Origin: Plasmodium brasilianum
Lineage: Eukaryota > Apicomplexa > Aconoidasida > Haemosporida > Plasmodiidae
Reading direction: 5' to 3'
DNA: 64,000 nucleotides
Assembly (NCBI RefSeq): GCF_023973825.1
Contig: NC_090122.1
Location: forward strand, 1,926,130-1,990,129
Made by a program: the position numbers and the translations under genes. The notes below the pieces were generated by a model. That model ran no database searches and had not been told where the DNA came from. It worked only from the letters and a program-made list of their open reading frames with translations. Positions 22,065 through 34,851 of the stretch are shown here, one piece after another. The first letter of the stretch is position 1. Each line of letters begins with the position of its first letter.

Positions 22065-25000
22065 CTACACATTTCTCAAAGGGATGTTACTGTTGTTACA
22101 GTTAACGTTGTTGTTACTGCTCAGGTTATTCTTACCGCTTAAATTACCGCTTAAATTGCCGCTTAATTCTCCGTTTAAATTTTCGCTTAAATTGCCGCTA
22201 AAATTTTCGCTTAAATTGGCGCTAAAATTGTTTGCGCTTAAGTTACTGTTGAAGTTACCAGTAAAATTTCCCCTATTGTTACTGCTGTTGTTGGTATTAT
22301 TATGATTATCATTCACTGTAGACGTGTTAAAGGGTAAGTTGTTTTCATCGGCCGGAATATTCGTCTTCGCTTTTCTTGTGTTTTTTCCAAAGATGGTTTG
22401 TCCCTTTACTTTTGATAAGCGAACTTTAATTGCCCAAAATTTAGATTTATAAAAACCATGTGTTTTCGCTGAAAATGATTTATAATATCTTTTTCCATTG
22501 TCATACCAGGAGGCAATCCAACTTCTCTTATCCCAATATACACCTGCTACATCACATTTGAGGTCTTCTGGATTTTCTAAATTTGGTCCTTCCTTATCAG
22601 ACAATTCAAGTAGGTATTCAAATTCACTTTCATTTTTTATTATTTTATTATTATTTCTATTTAATGTGCTATTTTTTTTGTTTATTTTTTTTTCTGTGCT
22701 CTTAACGTATGTTGAGCTTTTTTTGCCTTGTTTTTTTTTCTTCGTCCCTAGATTTGCATTCGAAAAATTGCCATGCATGTCTTGTCCATTGGTGTAGTTC
22801 AACAAGCTATTATTGCTTCCATTATTGCTTCCATTATTGCTGTCGTTATTGCTTCCATTATTGCTTCCATTATTGCTTCCATTATTGCTTCCATTATTGC
22901 TTCCATTATTGCTTCCATTATTGCTTCCATTATTGCTTCCATTATTGCTGTCGTTATTGTCATTGCTTCCAATGTTGTTACTTCTAACACGATTACCATT
23001 ATTGTTATTACCTTTTCCATTGTATCTTCCGCTATTCTTACCAATACTCTTGCTGATTGTCTTTCCGGTTCCGGTACTTCCAATTGGAATGTTCATACCT
23101 TCGTTTTTTATGGGATGGACTAAATTACAGTTCACAGACGAGCTGTTATTGTTAAGAGATAATATGTTGTTAGTGCTGGTTGACATAAGGCCATAATGAT
23201 TTGGATGAAAATAGAGTTGATTCTTGAACTTATTGCTGGCATTACTACTACTGTTGTTATGAGTGTAATTACCACTGCCGTTGTGATGACTGCTGCTATT
23301 CTTATTACTACCATATATATGCAAGAGATCTAAAGCGTCTTTCGAAATTATGTTGTTCATGCTACTGCTACTACTACTATTACTACTACCATCTATGTGC
23401 ATCCTGGAACAACTGTCCTTTTCATAATTCATAATACTTCCCTCTTCTTGCAAATAATTTGTTGAATTTGTATGATTATAAATTATACTGTCATCATTAG
23501 AGATGTAATCACTAGGCGTTGTTGTATTGAGAATTATTATTCCTTTTTCGTTTTTGCTTCTAGGTCGTTTTATACATTTATCACAATTAAAATAATCGTC
23601 ATCATCTAACATATTTTTAGAATAGTTATCGTTCAAACTATGATTTTTCATAGCGTTCATATGATTCATATGTTTACAATTACTTTTACAATGTAAAGAC
23701 ATGTTTCTTTCCATGGTATCCATTACATAGTTATTTAATTTTTTTATTTTTTCTTCATTCTGACTAGTAATATTTGAATTAAAATATTTATCACAGCTAC
23801 TGTTTTCACTCCCTTTCTTGTTATTATTACTTGGATGAATATTGTATACATTTTTTGGACCACTTGGATTTATGACTACTGTTTTGTTTTTTTCATTATT
23901 ATTATTATTATAATATAACCTTACATCGTCATATTTTTGAAAATTGCACTTTACCTCATTAGTATTTGTATGTCCATTATTCATCCACAAATTCATTGCA
24001 TGAGGGAAATCGTTACTTAGTTTACAACACAAATCATCTAGCTTTACACATACTGTATATATAGTATCAAACCATTGCATGTACTTATCATTTGTATAAC
24101 ATATACTATTATAATTCGGAATGTCCTTTACGTTATTTAGTTCCTCTATGTTGTTCACCTCATCAGTGTACGCATTGTTCAGTTCCTCTATGTTATTCAG
24201 TTCCTCTATGTTATTCAGTTCCTCTATGTTATTCAGTTCCTCTATGTTATTCAGCTCCTCTATGTTCTTCAGTTCTTCTATGTTCTTCAGTTCTTCTATG
24301 TTCTTCAGTTCCTCTATGTTATTCAGCTCCTCTATGTTATTCAGTTCTTCTATGTTCTTCAGTTCGGTTATATTGTTCAGTTCGCTACCGTAAGTATCAT
24401 TCAGTTCAGTCATATCGTTCACCCCTTCGTCGTTCATGTTCAGTCGGACGTTTGCACTGTTTCCACTATTCGCACTGTTCTCACCACTGCTCATCTGTTG
24501 CATATCCGCATTTACAAGTAAATTCTGCCTGTTCATGTTTCTCATTACATTTTGGGAGTTCACGGTACTCCTTAGGTTTCCTTTGATCCTAGCATCTATT
24601 AAATTATGACCATTCATACTGCTAGCCAAATTGTCATCATTTAAACTGCTATCCAAATTATCATCGTTTAGACTGCTAGCCAAATTGTTATCATTCGTAC
24701 CGCTAGACAAATTATGACAACACATCATGTGTTGATTTTCCCTATCGTCGAATGTTATTTCTTTACTACCATCATCCATAACACGAATAATATTCTCTTC
24801 ATCTATTTTATTTATTAACATATCCTTATTCAACATATCAACATTCTCTTTGTATATGCCACTGATAATTGTATCTTCACTTAAATTCTTCATAATTATT
24901 TCTTTACTCAATTTACTCATATTATTCATTAACTTCTCTTCTGTCATATCATGCATTACCGTTTCTTCACTCTGTTTTCTTTCCATAAAATCTCTATTCA

Positions 25001-28000
25001 TCAAATCAGAACAACTAACGCTATGTGGGTCAGCCATTACAGTGTCGGCAATTATGGTATCCCCATTTATGGTATCTCCATTTGTGGTATCTCCAATTAC
25101 TATCTCATCGCTTACTTCCTTTCTTAGGACTCCTTTGCTTATATACACTTCATGCCCGTTGTTCATAAGGCTGTTATCGTTCATGTAATAATCACATTGA
25201 TCCTTATTGTCACACTGCGGGTTAATGGCGTGGCCGGCAGTAACTACGCAGTTGGACGGATTTACACAGTTGGGCAAATTGTTATTATCCAGATCACTCT
25301 CCCCCTGCACATTTTTCGGGTTGCTTTGTTCATTAACAAAGTTTGGATCATTTTCAAAAGATTCATTTAAGCATAGTGAGATGAGATTGTTCTTCTCCTC
25401 TGTGCCTTTATAACGTGCATTCAGACTAAACATTTCTTCGTTATCGTTGATGTGTGCGAGTTCGTTAAAAATTTTCTGCGGGCTTCTAAACATATTGGTC
25501 GTATTGGCAGTGTGAGCAGTGTTAGAAGTATTGGCTGTGTTAGAAGTATTGGCTGTGTTAGAAGTATTGGCTGTGTTAGAAGTATTGGCTGTGTTAGAAG
25601 TATTGGCTGTGTTAGAAGTATTGGCTGTGTTAGAAGTATTGGCTGTGTTAGAAATAGTGGCCGTGTTAGAAGTATTGGCCGTGTTAGAAGTATTGGCCGT
25701 GTTAGAAGTAGTGGCCGTGTTAGAAGTAGTGGCCGTGTTAGAAGTAGTGGCCGTGTTAGAAGTGGTGGCCGTGTTAGAAGTGGTGGCCGTGTTAGAAGTG
25801 GTGGCCGTGTTAGAAGTAGTGGTCGTGTTAGCGATATTATTACTACTGCTTCTAACACTACTTGAGAACGTTTCACCCACGTTTATGTTACTGTGAGTGT
25901 AAGAGTTTAAATCTTTCTGAGAGCTATTCACCTGCTTCTTATTCAGTATGTCACTATAATTCAAGTTATACACAAGCGTTTCAAAATTAGTGGAACAATT
26001 ACTTTTATAAAAAATATCTCCGTTTTCATAAACTTTTTTTTCATTTTTAAAATTTTTTTTTTCATTATTTTCCGTATCAGAATATTCGTGGTTGTTATGT
26101 AAAATTAACGTAGTACATTCGTCAATCGCATTTTCAAAAATAATTTTAGGTCCTTGATCCTTTTCTAGATTCATGTTTTCTTTTTTCAAAAAAACAATAG
26201 TATTTCTAGAATCTTGGAAGTGCTCATTCTGACCATCATTTGTGTCTTCGTTTGGATCGTTAAAAGTGGTACATGCACCAGAATCAGAAATAGTAGCAAA
26301 TACGTCGTTACTTGTCCCTTCTACTAATGTGTTTTCTTTATTATTCATTTCTGAATTGTGCACATGTGCATTTGTGCATAATACATTATATGAATGGATA
26401 TCATTTGTATTTTTTTTATTATTTCTTGCCAATATGCTCACATGACTCTGTATGGCTACATTTTTGTTATCAGGTAGGATCTTATTATTCTTTAGTTCAT
26501 AACTATTATTTAAAATGATATTATTATTACTACTGCTACTGATACTAGTACTATTACTCTTATTACTATTACCATTACCACTACTATTATTATTATAATT
26601 ACTACTATTGCTATTATTATTATCACTACTATTATTAATATTATCACTACTATTGCTATTATTATTACTACTATTGCTATTATTATTACTACCATTGCTA
26701 TTATTATTACTACTATTGCTATTATTATTACTACTATTGCTATTATTATTACTACTATTGCTATTATTATTACTACTACTATTATTATTATTATTTCCAT
26801 TATGAACAGAAATGCACTTTTTTTTCCTATCTAAGAAATTCATTTTTTCCTGAGTATTTTCCCTCTTCTTAGGTGTACTTGAAGGGACAACACTCTTTGT
26901 TAGCATTATATCTTTATTTGTACTACCACAAGTACTATGAATGATACTATTATTTTTACTGTAATTATTACTATCTTCACTACTACTATTTAAGTTTAAG
27001 CAATATATTCCTCCTTCTTCATCAATAGGTGGTGGTATTATATCATTCGGTGTGGTAAACTTATCATCAGAGTCATCTGGAAAAAAAGTACAGCATTCCT
27101 CCCTAGTTCCTATTACTGCTTCACCAATATTTATACTCAAACTCGGTTCTACTTCTACTTCTACAGAAGTTTCCCTGTGTTTATTATTAACACAAGGAGG
27201 ACCCTGTTCTTTATATATTGTATCATCCTCTGTGTAATCATTTTTGCATGTGTTATGTATGTCATCATTTGGTAATTCATATGTACCGTACAGGATATTT
27301 GCGTTTTGTTTTCCACATGTATCATACACCATATTTTCATTTTGTTTATTTTTTAAAACAGGTACAGTATTATTATCATTATTGCTCCTATTCTGATAAT
27401 CTTCACTTTTAGTAGACACTTCTATATTAGCAAATTCATGTACTCTCTCCTGATTTATTTCTTCCACTCTTGCATTCTTAAAAAGTGTGTAATTGTTTAC
27501 ATCAATAGGATTGACACTTACTGAAATACTGTGCTGCAAATTAACTGCATCTGTTTTAAACATATCAAATCTGTCTTGGTGTTCTAACTTTAATAAATTG
27601 CTTTTTTTTTCATAATTCGTTGAAACATCCCTGCCGCGTTCGCTTCCAAATTCGCTTCCAAATTCGCTTCCATATTCGCTCCCATTTCTGTTATTTATGC
27701 CAACACTCTGCGGGCAGCCACTTCTATCCTTTGTATCATCTACACAATTCGAACCAGTTGGGCTGGTATTATTCTTGTCATTGTTATCACAATTGACGTA
27801 ATAGGCACGTTCAATTATAGCATTGTACTCATCATTTACATCCTTACTACTTTCACAATATGGTTCTATTAAAGACTCTTCCTTATTTTTAAGAAAGCCT
27901 TCACTATCACATGTACAATCTACAGCATTGTGACTACATGAAGTGTTATCATTACTGCTTAAAATATTTTCTTCATTCCCATTTTTCATAGTTATATCTT

Positions 28001-28226
28001 TCTTTTCATTACTATTATTACATGAATGGAAAAACTCATTCATTTTACTTTCATTTTCATTTTCATTAGTAGTAAAATTTTTATCTTGTAATATTCCATG
28101 GGAAGTTAACTCATACTTATCAGTATGATCAACAATTTTCTTTTCTATCTCATCCAACGCCATTTGTGTTATATGTTCTTCTCTTTCTTTTTCATTTATA
28201 TTAATTACATTAAATGACTTACTCAT
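22065..28226 (-). CDS. AP2-O: ApiAP2 transcription factor AP2-O (ookinete regulator)
   Basis: Single-exon gene of 2053 residues. Most of it is Asn/Ser-rich and disordered; one AP2/ERF DNA-binding domain lies near the C-terminus (about residues 1889-1942). Domain features are GVYWDKRSWIASW, then YYKSFSAKTHGFYKSKFWAI, then VRLSKVKG: the three-strand-plus-helix pattern of ApiAP2 domains. A Lys-rich stretch (about 1827-1862) precedes it. At least five repeat blocks are visible: NNNSNSS (476-566), TATTSN/TANTSN (797-908), NIEELN (about 1276-1366), NNGS (1751-1809) and a C-terminal NLSGNLSEN block (1987-2039). An in-frame stop about 40 bases upstream fixes the start at 28226. Naming as AP2-O rests on the single C-terminal AP2 domain plus its neighbours (DnaJ, RPAC1, eIF1A), which match the remembered P. 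falciparum order. AP2-O is known to drive ookinete gene expression in rodent malaria. Confidence 0.88.
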   Translation of the reverse strand: MSKSFNVININEKEREEHITQMALDEIEKKIVDHTDKYELTSHGILQDKNFTTNENENESKMNEFFHSCNNSNEKKDITMKNGNEENILSSNDNTSCSHNAVDCTCDSEGFLKNKEESLIEPYCESSKDVNDEYNAIIERAYYVNCDNNDKNNTSPTGSNCVDDTKDRSGCPQSVGINNRNGSEYGSEFGSEFGSERGRDVSTNYEKKSNLLKLEHQDRFDMFKTDAVNLQHSISVSVNPIDVNNYTLFKNARVEEINQERVHEFANIEVSTKSEDYQNRSNNDNNTVPVLKNKQNENMVYDTCGKQNANILYGTYELPNDDIHNTCKNDYTEDDTIYKEQGPPCVNNKHRETSVEVEVEPSLSINIGEAVIGTREECCTFFPDDSDDKFTTPNDIIPPPIDEEGGIYCLNLNSSSEDSNNYSKNNSIIHSTCGSTNKDIMLTKSVVPSSTPKKRENTQEKMNFLDRKKKCISVHNGNNNNNSSSNNNSNSSNNNSNSSNNNSNSSNNNSNGSNNNSNSSNNNSNSSDNINNSSDNNNSNSSNYNNNSSGNGNSNKSNSTSISSSSNNNIILNNSYELKNNKILPDNKNVAIQSHVSILARNNKKNTNDIHSYNVLCTNAHVHNSEMNNKENTLVEGTSNDVFATISDSGACTTFNDPNEDTNDGQNEHFQDSRNTIVFLKKENMNLEKDQGPKIIFENAIDECTTLILHNNHEYSDTENNEKKNFKNEKKVYENGDIFYKSNCSTNFETLVYNLNYSDILNKKQVNSSQKDLNSYTHSNINVGETFSSSVRSSSNNIANTTTTSNTATTSNTATTSNTATTSNTATTSNTATTSNTATTSNTANTSNTANTSNTATISNTANTSNTANTSNTANTSNTANTSNTANTSNTANTSNTANTSNTAHTANTTNMFRSPQKIFNELAHINDNEEMFSLNARYKGTEEKNNLISLCLNESFENDPNFVNEQSNPKNVQGESDLDNNNLPNCVNPSNCVVTAGHAINPQCDNKDQCDYYMNDNSLMNNGHEVYISKGVLRKEVSDEIVIGDTTNGDTINGDTIIADTVMADPHSVSCSDLMNRDFMERKQSEETVMHDMTEEKLMNNMSKLSKEIIMKNLSEDTIISGIYKENVDMLNKDMLINKIDEENIIRVMDDGSKEITFDDRENQHMMCCHNLSSGTNDNNLASSLNDDNLDSSLNDDNLASSMNGHNLIDARIKGNLRSTVNSQNVMRNMNRQNLLVNADMQQMSSGENSANSGNSANVRLNMNDEGVNDMTELNDTYGSELNNITELKNIEELNNIEELNNIEELKNIEELKNIEELKNIEELNNIEELNNIEELNNIEELNNIEELNNAYTDEVNNIEELNNVKDIPNYNSICYTNDKYMQWFDTIYTVCVKLDDLCCKLSNDFPHAMNLWMNNGHTNTNEVKCNFQKYDDVRLYYNNNNNEKNKTVVINPSGPKNVYNIHPSNNNKKGSENSSCDKYFNSNITSQNEEKIKKLNNYVMDTMERNMSLHCKSNCKHMNHMNAMKNHSLNDNYSKNMLDDDDYFNCDKCIKRPRSKNEKGIIILNTTTPSDYISNDDSIIYNHTNSTNYLQEEGSIMNYEKDSCSRMHIDGSSNSSSSSSMNNIISKDALDLLHIYGSNKNSSSHHNGSGNYTHNNSSSNASNKFKNQLYFHPNHYGLMSTSTNNILSLNNNSSSVNCNLVHPIKNEGMNIPIGSTGTGKTISKSIGKNSGRYNGKGNNNNGNRVRSNNIGSNDNNDSNNGSNNGSNNGSNNGSNNGSNNGSNNGSNNGSNNDSNNGSNNGSNNSLLNYTNGQDMHGNFSNANLGTKKKKQGKKSSTYVKSTEKKINKKNSTLNRNNNKIIKNESEFEYLLELSDKEGPNLENPEDLKCDVAGVYWDKRSWIASWYDNGKRYYKSFSAKTHGFYKSKFWAIKVRLSKVKGQTIFGKNTRKAKTNIPADENNLPFNTSTVNDNHNNTNNSSNNRGNFTGNFNSNLSANNFSANLSENFSGNLSENLNGELSGNLSGNLSGKNNLSSNNNVNCNNSNIPLRNV

Positions 28227-28329
28227 TTGATGTATCTTACTTGTTACCCTGGAGCAGTCCTAAGCTTTTTCACTTCTACTCTTACTACTGCTGATATTGA
28301 TACTACAACTATTGTTGTACAACAACTGT

Positions 28330-28510
<181 letters not shown>

Positions 28511-28819
28511 TACTATAACAGTGCATTAGTTATACATTTCAACTTGTTTAAGCGCATTTGCTTTATTTGCAGAATTCGCTTTGTCAATTTTTTCCACAAT
28601 ATTTTCTTGTCTTCTTTTTATGCTATCCTCTTAATTGCTTGTACTTCTCATTACTACCGTTCAAATTGTTACTGGGGGCCGTATATGTATGCACACGCAA
28701 ATGTGTGTATGTATGTGTACACGCAAGTATATATGTATGTATATGTGTATATGCACGCGTATTTGTATGTATATGTGTAATTGCGTAATGAGCTTGTGTG
28801 TACATATATATATTTAAAG

Positions 28820-28858
<39 letters not shown>

Positions 28859-30189
28859 TTACGGAGTAAGGCTTGTGTGGTTTGATGCGTAAATTACCAC
28901 AAATATATTAGTAGTGTGTGTGCTCTGAAAATAATTTTTTTTTTTTTTTTATTTATTTGCTGAAGTAGGCGCGTTTATTTTGTACATGTGCATATGCGAA
29001 TGGTCAGATAGATGAATATAACGCACAAAAATAATTATAATAAACAATAAAAAAAAAATAAAAGAAATGTGAAATTAGACTGTAGCACATTTCAATTTTT
29101 GCCTTTTTATACATATACACGTTTAGTATTTAGCCCTTAATAATTTTTTATTATACTTTTTACGGCTTGAATGAAAATATGTTGAAGTGTAAAACATAGG
29201 GCACACACGTGTACTCATGTGTATGTATGTGCTCGTATGCATACGTATATGTGCGTTCATGTATGTATGTATGCATAAATATATATGTATAAATATGTAC
29301 ATATAAATGTTGTTAAAAATTTAAATATAAATGAATTATCAAAAAAAAAAAAAAAAAATATACATATACGCATGTAAATACATACATACATATATGTTTA
29401 CACTTGTATATATAAATTATATATGTATATATATATATTATTTGTAAACCTACACACTTGCGCATGTACATACGAGTATGCACATGTTGAGGTGCTTAAT
29501 TCGAACGTCATTCAGTATTTTATTTTTTTGTTTCATCCCTATTTCTTTTAATTTCTTTTAATTTCTTTTAATTTCTTCTTATTTCTTCTCATTTCTTCTC
29601 ATTTCTTCTCATTTCTTCTCATTTCTTCTTATTTCTGTTTTGTTTATTCCTTTTTTTTTTTTTTTTTTTTTTTTTTATTGTAAATATGATTAACTTTACA
29701 AAATTAATTTAATTGAACGTAAAAAAAAGTAAAAGACTCTCTGTTGCTCTATATTTTTTACTTTCTACATATACTACCAACTTCTCTACACATAATTTAT
29801 GTGTTACTGTATTTTAAATATTTTTATTTTTTCAAAGAATTTCTGTAGTTATACATAAAATGAAATAAATCGTTAATAATTGTACTATGCTTCAATTTAA
29901 TTACATCCATAAAACTGTGGAAGTTATTGTAAATACGTACAAATATATTTTAATGTGTACACCTATGTACATGCGTACATATATATATATAAATACATTA
30001 AGAAATTTGAAAAAATCCAATTACACATTCCTAATTTTCTTAAAGGTAATACTGTTTTCACGAATGAAAATATACGTTTAGAATTTTCCTTTAATGCCGG
30101 CTTTTTAATTAAAACAAATTAGAGTTAAAAAATGGTGCGAAAAGAAATAATATAAATAAACGAACACGAAACGAATAAGGAAATGAATA

Positions 30190-30610
30190 AATAACAAAAT
30201 AACTAATTAACAAAATGCCGAAATAACAAATGACAAAATAACAAATGCCGAAATAACAAATGCCGAAATAACAAATGTCGAAATAACAAATGCCGAAATA
30301 ACAAATGTCGAAATAACAAAATAACAAATGTCGAAATAACAAAATAACAAATAACGAAATAACAAATGACGAATTAACAACTGACTACTTAACAACTAAT
30401 TAACAAACTTACTAATTAACAAAACGACGAATGAACGCATTAACAAATTAACGAATGAACAAATTGACGAATGAACAAATTAACGAATGAACAAATTGAC
30501 GAATGAACAAATTAACGAATGAACAAATTAACGAATGAGCAAATTAACGAATGAACAAATTAACGAATTAACAAATTAACGAATTAACAAATTAACGAAT
30601 TAACGAATTA
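30190..30610. repeat. Two adjacent ACAAAT / AACGAATG tandem arrays
   Basis: The first block (about 30190-30370) repeats a 15-bp CGAAATAACAAATGC-type unit. The second (about 30415-30610) repeats a 16-bp GAATGAACAAATTAAC unit. They share the ACAAAT core, which suggests a common origin by stepwise duplication. Confidence 0.8.
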
Positions 30611-31189
30611 ACAAAATTATACTTTTTTAAAAGTTAAACCTATGCTCTTACATTTGTTTAAAGCATAGGGGGGGGGGCAACCTTAATTATGTCGTTCTAG
30701 GTAAATATGTAATATGTACACATAAGCAAAACACGTATTCGCATATGTATAATATACTTATATAGATATGTAAAATAATTAAAAATGTATGGTTTAAAAA
30801 AAAAAGTGGAACATGAAACAAAATTATGTAACTTTCATAATTTCATAAAATCTGGATACTACAATTTTTTTTTGTTTTTTTTCTGTTATTTTCCAAATAA
30901 GATTAAACTTTAGTAAAGTAAAAAAAAAAAAAAAAATATATATAAAATATATATATATATGTACATTTAATAATATTTAAGTATATATATCTAAACAGGT
31001 GTAACAAATGATGGAGCGTGCAGTAAGTCTTATGAGAATTATTTAATAGGATAATTATAAGCACATATAAAAAATTTTATTTTCTCTGGTTCATTTTAGT
31101 TTTATTTTTCGTTATAATTTTAATTTTTTTCCAGTATTTGCTCTGCGATTTCGCATCAACAAATACAGTTGAAATAGGGGAAAAAATAA

Positions 31190-31470
31190 AAAAAAACAAA
31201 AAAAGGAAAAAAAAAAAAAAAAAAGGAAAAAAAGAAAAAAAGAAAAAAAAGGAAAAAAAGAAAAAAAAAGGAAAAAAAGAAAAAAAAAGGAAAAAAAGAA
31301 AAAAAAAAAAAGGAAAAAAAAAAGAAAAAAAAAGGAAAAAAAGAAAAAAAAAGGAAAAAAAAAAAGGAAAAAAAAAAAAAAAAAAAAAAAAAGAAAAAAA
31401 GAAAAAAAAAAGAAAAAAAGAAAAAAAGAAAAAAAAAAGAAGGAAAAAAGAAAAAAAAAAAGGAAAAAAT
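31190..31470. repeat. A-rich purine tract (AAAAAGG / AAAAAAAG)
   Basis: About 280 bases of almost pure purine on the plus strand, made of A runs separated by single G or GG. All frames stay open in both directions for composition reasons only. It could resist nucleosomes or cause sequencing-length errors. Confidence 0.9.
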
Positions 31471-34400
31471 AAGGTTGTGCAAATTAAAATGGGAGAATGT
31501 AACAAGTAAAATTACTTTAAAAATATTACTAGGGTAAAATTATAAATTAAGTTTTTGAAAGATATAAATATATATATATATACCCCAAAAATAAATTATT
31601 GCTGAACATATTCCTTCACTTGGTTTAAATTCATGTAAGTCCTCAATTCACCCCAGTCGTTTCATTTCGCCCTAGCCCATTTGGATTTCGTTAATTTCAC
31701 GTAAATTGTACCAAAAATTGTCACACAAAATGGAAAACGAAAAAAGGAAAAAAGAAAAAGGAAAGTAGCAGATGGCTCATTTTCTCAAAGTGTAATATTT
31801 TGACGAAAAAAAAAAAAAAATTTACCTACGAAATGTTCAAGTATGTAAGTACGTATAAACCTAAAACAGTTGTTTTGTTTTTAATTTTCCTTATAAATTT
31901 TACTGTTAATAAAATGAAAAAAGTGATATCTTTTTTTTTTTCTTCTAATATTTAATCTTATTTAAAATATATCAGGAAAAAAAAAAAAATAAAAAAACGA
32001 AAAAAACATGAAAAAAAAAAAAAAACAAAACAAAATAGAACAGAACAAAACCAAAAAGAACCGAGAAGAAGCACGAAGGAGCAAAAGTGTAATTAGTACT
32101 TAACGCATGATAGAGGGAAAATTATAATAAAAAAAAAAAAAAAAGAGAAAAGGTAAGAAAAGATATAATTATTCATACGAAATGAATTATACCCAGATGT
32201 GACAATTGTGAAATTGCCAAGTGTGTGTTAATAGTAAATTTCAGGTACAGGAAAAATTTGTATAAATTATTTGACCTAAGTGTAATTTACAAATAGGCAA
32301 ACGTACAAATATGCAGATGTGCGAATACACGAAAATACAAATGTGCAAATGTAAATTTATTTTGACCTTTGTAAATTGAAAAATCAGAGAAATGTTTTTT
32401 GCTCTATGAAGTGTAATTGTAAGAGCAGAATATAAAATTTGCACCACTTTTTATGTACATGTACATGTAAAATATACTTCCCATAATTTGTCATTTTTTA
32501 TATGCTAGAATGTGACATATTTAAGCATGTAGGAATGTGTAAAACGAAATTTCCTTTGAGAAAGAACAATTTTTAAGGCAGAAACAATTTGTGCACAGTT
32601 ATCTGTGAAGAGAGAAGGGCAAACATATTTAAAAAAACGTATTTATTTTATTATGATGTATTTTGTATCTGTTCAACACTGAACTGATAGATTTTCCTGT
32701 CCGTAAAATGTGTGCACATAAATGTACATGCACATATTGTTAATACATAAATGAACAAATATACGCAAATGTCGAAACACTTTTTTTTTTTTTTTTAACT
32801 AGCGAAATTGATACACAAAATGGTAAAACTTTTTTTTTAAATTATTATTTGCTGTACATATTTTTCTTGCCTTCTTTTAATTGTTATTTTGGTATGGCTT
32901 TACCTAAAGGAACATTTTAGCTGTTCCCACTGAACTAGGGGTTAAATAAGAGAGCTGTGAATTTATATATATCAGACGAAAAATGAATAAAATGTATGGT
33001 TACACTTGCCATACTTGAAATACGAAACGGCTTTTTTGTATTTTTTCTTTTTTGCTTTTACCATTCTTTGTTCTTTTATTTAAAAATGTAAACACGAAAG
33101 CAGAAATATAGAGTCATTATCAAAAGCACAAATATATGAATACAGTATTATAACAAAAACATGCTCATATATTTAGCTATTTGCAATTGTAAATTAGCTA
33201 GAAAAAAAAAAAAAAATTTCACTTTATCACTTTTTAAGTATCATATTGTGTTTCCTATCTTACACCTTTTTTTAAGAATTATTTATTGTTTTCCTATTAC
33301 ATTGTTTTTAAAAAAAAATAAAATAGTGTATTAAAATATTTGTCTTTCAAAGAACTATTTTTGTTTAATTCCACCGTTAAATGTTTGTATAGAGAGTTGA
33401 ACTGCATTCAAATAAGCATATAAGCGGGTGGGGGCGTGTACAATATTTTTGTTCTTCCAATTTTTTATGTTGAAGCTAGAAATTAAAAATTGATGAAATT
33501 ATAGCTTAATGATCGTTACATAATTTAACTAAAAAAATAAAATAAAATAATAAAATAAGACGAAACGTAGAAAGTAAAAATGTACCATAAAAATAAAAGG
33601 AAAATGGGGGTAAGGATAAGCAATATAACCGCATAAGCTAAAAGATGGTACACAATATTCTAGATGATAAAATAGTTTGAACACATTAAAGTCAATACAG
33701 TGAACGACTTTGGCCCGTAATATGGGAAATCCTTCAAACAGCAAAATTAATGGAAAAGAGAAAATAAAAGTCGTTTATAGTAAGTTCGTTCATGTGTACG
33801 TATTAATACCATATTAAAGTAATAAAATTGAGGTTTAGGTACTCCACTAAAATGTTCTATTAACAGTCATGTTATAAATTTATATTTATAATTTCCAATA
33901 CACAGTTGTCTTAGCATTTCATTTTTAGAAAAAAGATCATTACCATTGTTCAAATATGTGTAATTCTCAATTCAAAAAAAAAAAGTTAACGCCTATTTTG
34001 CCGTTCCCAGGCTAATTATGGGAAATAGGAATAGAATAACAGGAAAGAGAAAAAAAAGAAAGCATTTATTTTCCCTCACTAGTTATGTAAAACAAAGTTC
34101 TTCCAAAAAAAATTTTTTAAATAGAGGCACTTGATTATCATCATGTATATATGAAATCCGCGTTCAAGTAGCACTATTTAAAAGGGGCTATTTTTACTTA
34201 AAATTTACTACGTTTAAATAAATTCATTTATAAAAAAACTATACGCATTAATAATTAATAGAGTGGCAGTATACTGGAAACACACCGACATTCCTTAATC
34301 ATCACAAGGAGTCACCTGAGCAATTGCTAAATATTAATTTATTGTACGTTTTATTACTTACCCTTAATTTTTTAAAAGTTGTGCGCAGCAGTTTTTAACT

Positions 34401-34807
34401 TTAAAGGGGAAGATATTTTTCCACTAAAGCACCAATTTGTATATATATACAAATATATAAATAAATATACATATATGTACTCACGAAAACGAATTAATGG
34501 GTTTAATTTCTGTATTTGCGCAATTTTTATTTATTAATCCCATTATTTTAAAATTTAAGGTATATGTATGCATGTATATATGTATGTATGTATACATATA
34601 TATATGTTTATGCGTGCGTGTGTAGCAGTTATTGGTATAATTCGTACTAGTCAATTAAAGTACTTTTGTTTGCGTTTGTCAATGAGTTGTAAAGGATGAT
34701 AGAATATACTACCAGGGTAATCAGAGAGAACAGGTATACATATGTCGTATATCACACATATATGTAAGAGGAAATATTGGGTTTTGCCAATCTGTACACT
34801 GCTCAGT

Positions 34808-34851
<44 letters not shown>

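Noticed and set aside
25421..25876. Long frames antisense to or overlapping the AP2-O TANTSN repeat block
   Set aside because: They are shadows of an in-gene repeat whose period is a multiple of three.
30190..30610. Regular ACAAAT/AACGAAT repeats as a CRISPR-like array
   Set aside because: Units are contiguous tandem repeats without unique spacers, and the genome is eukaryotic.
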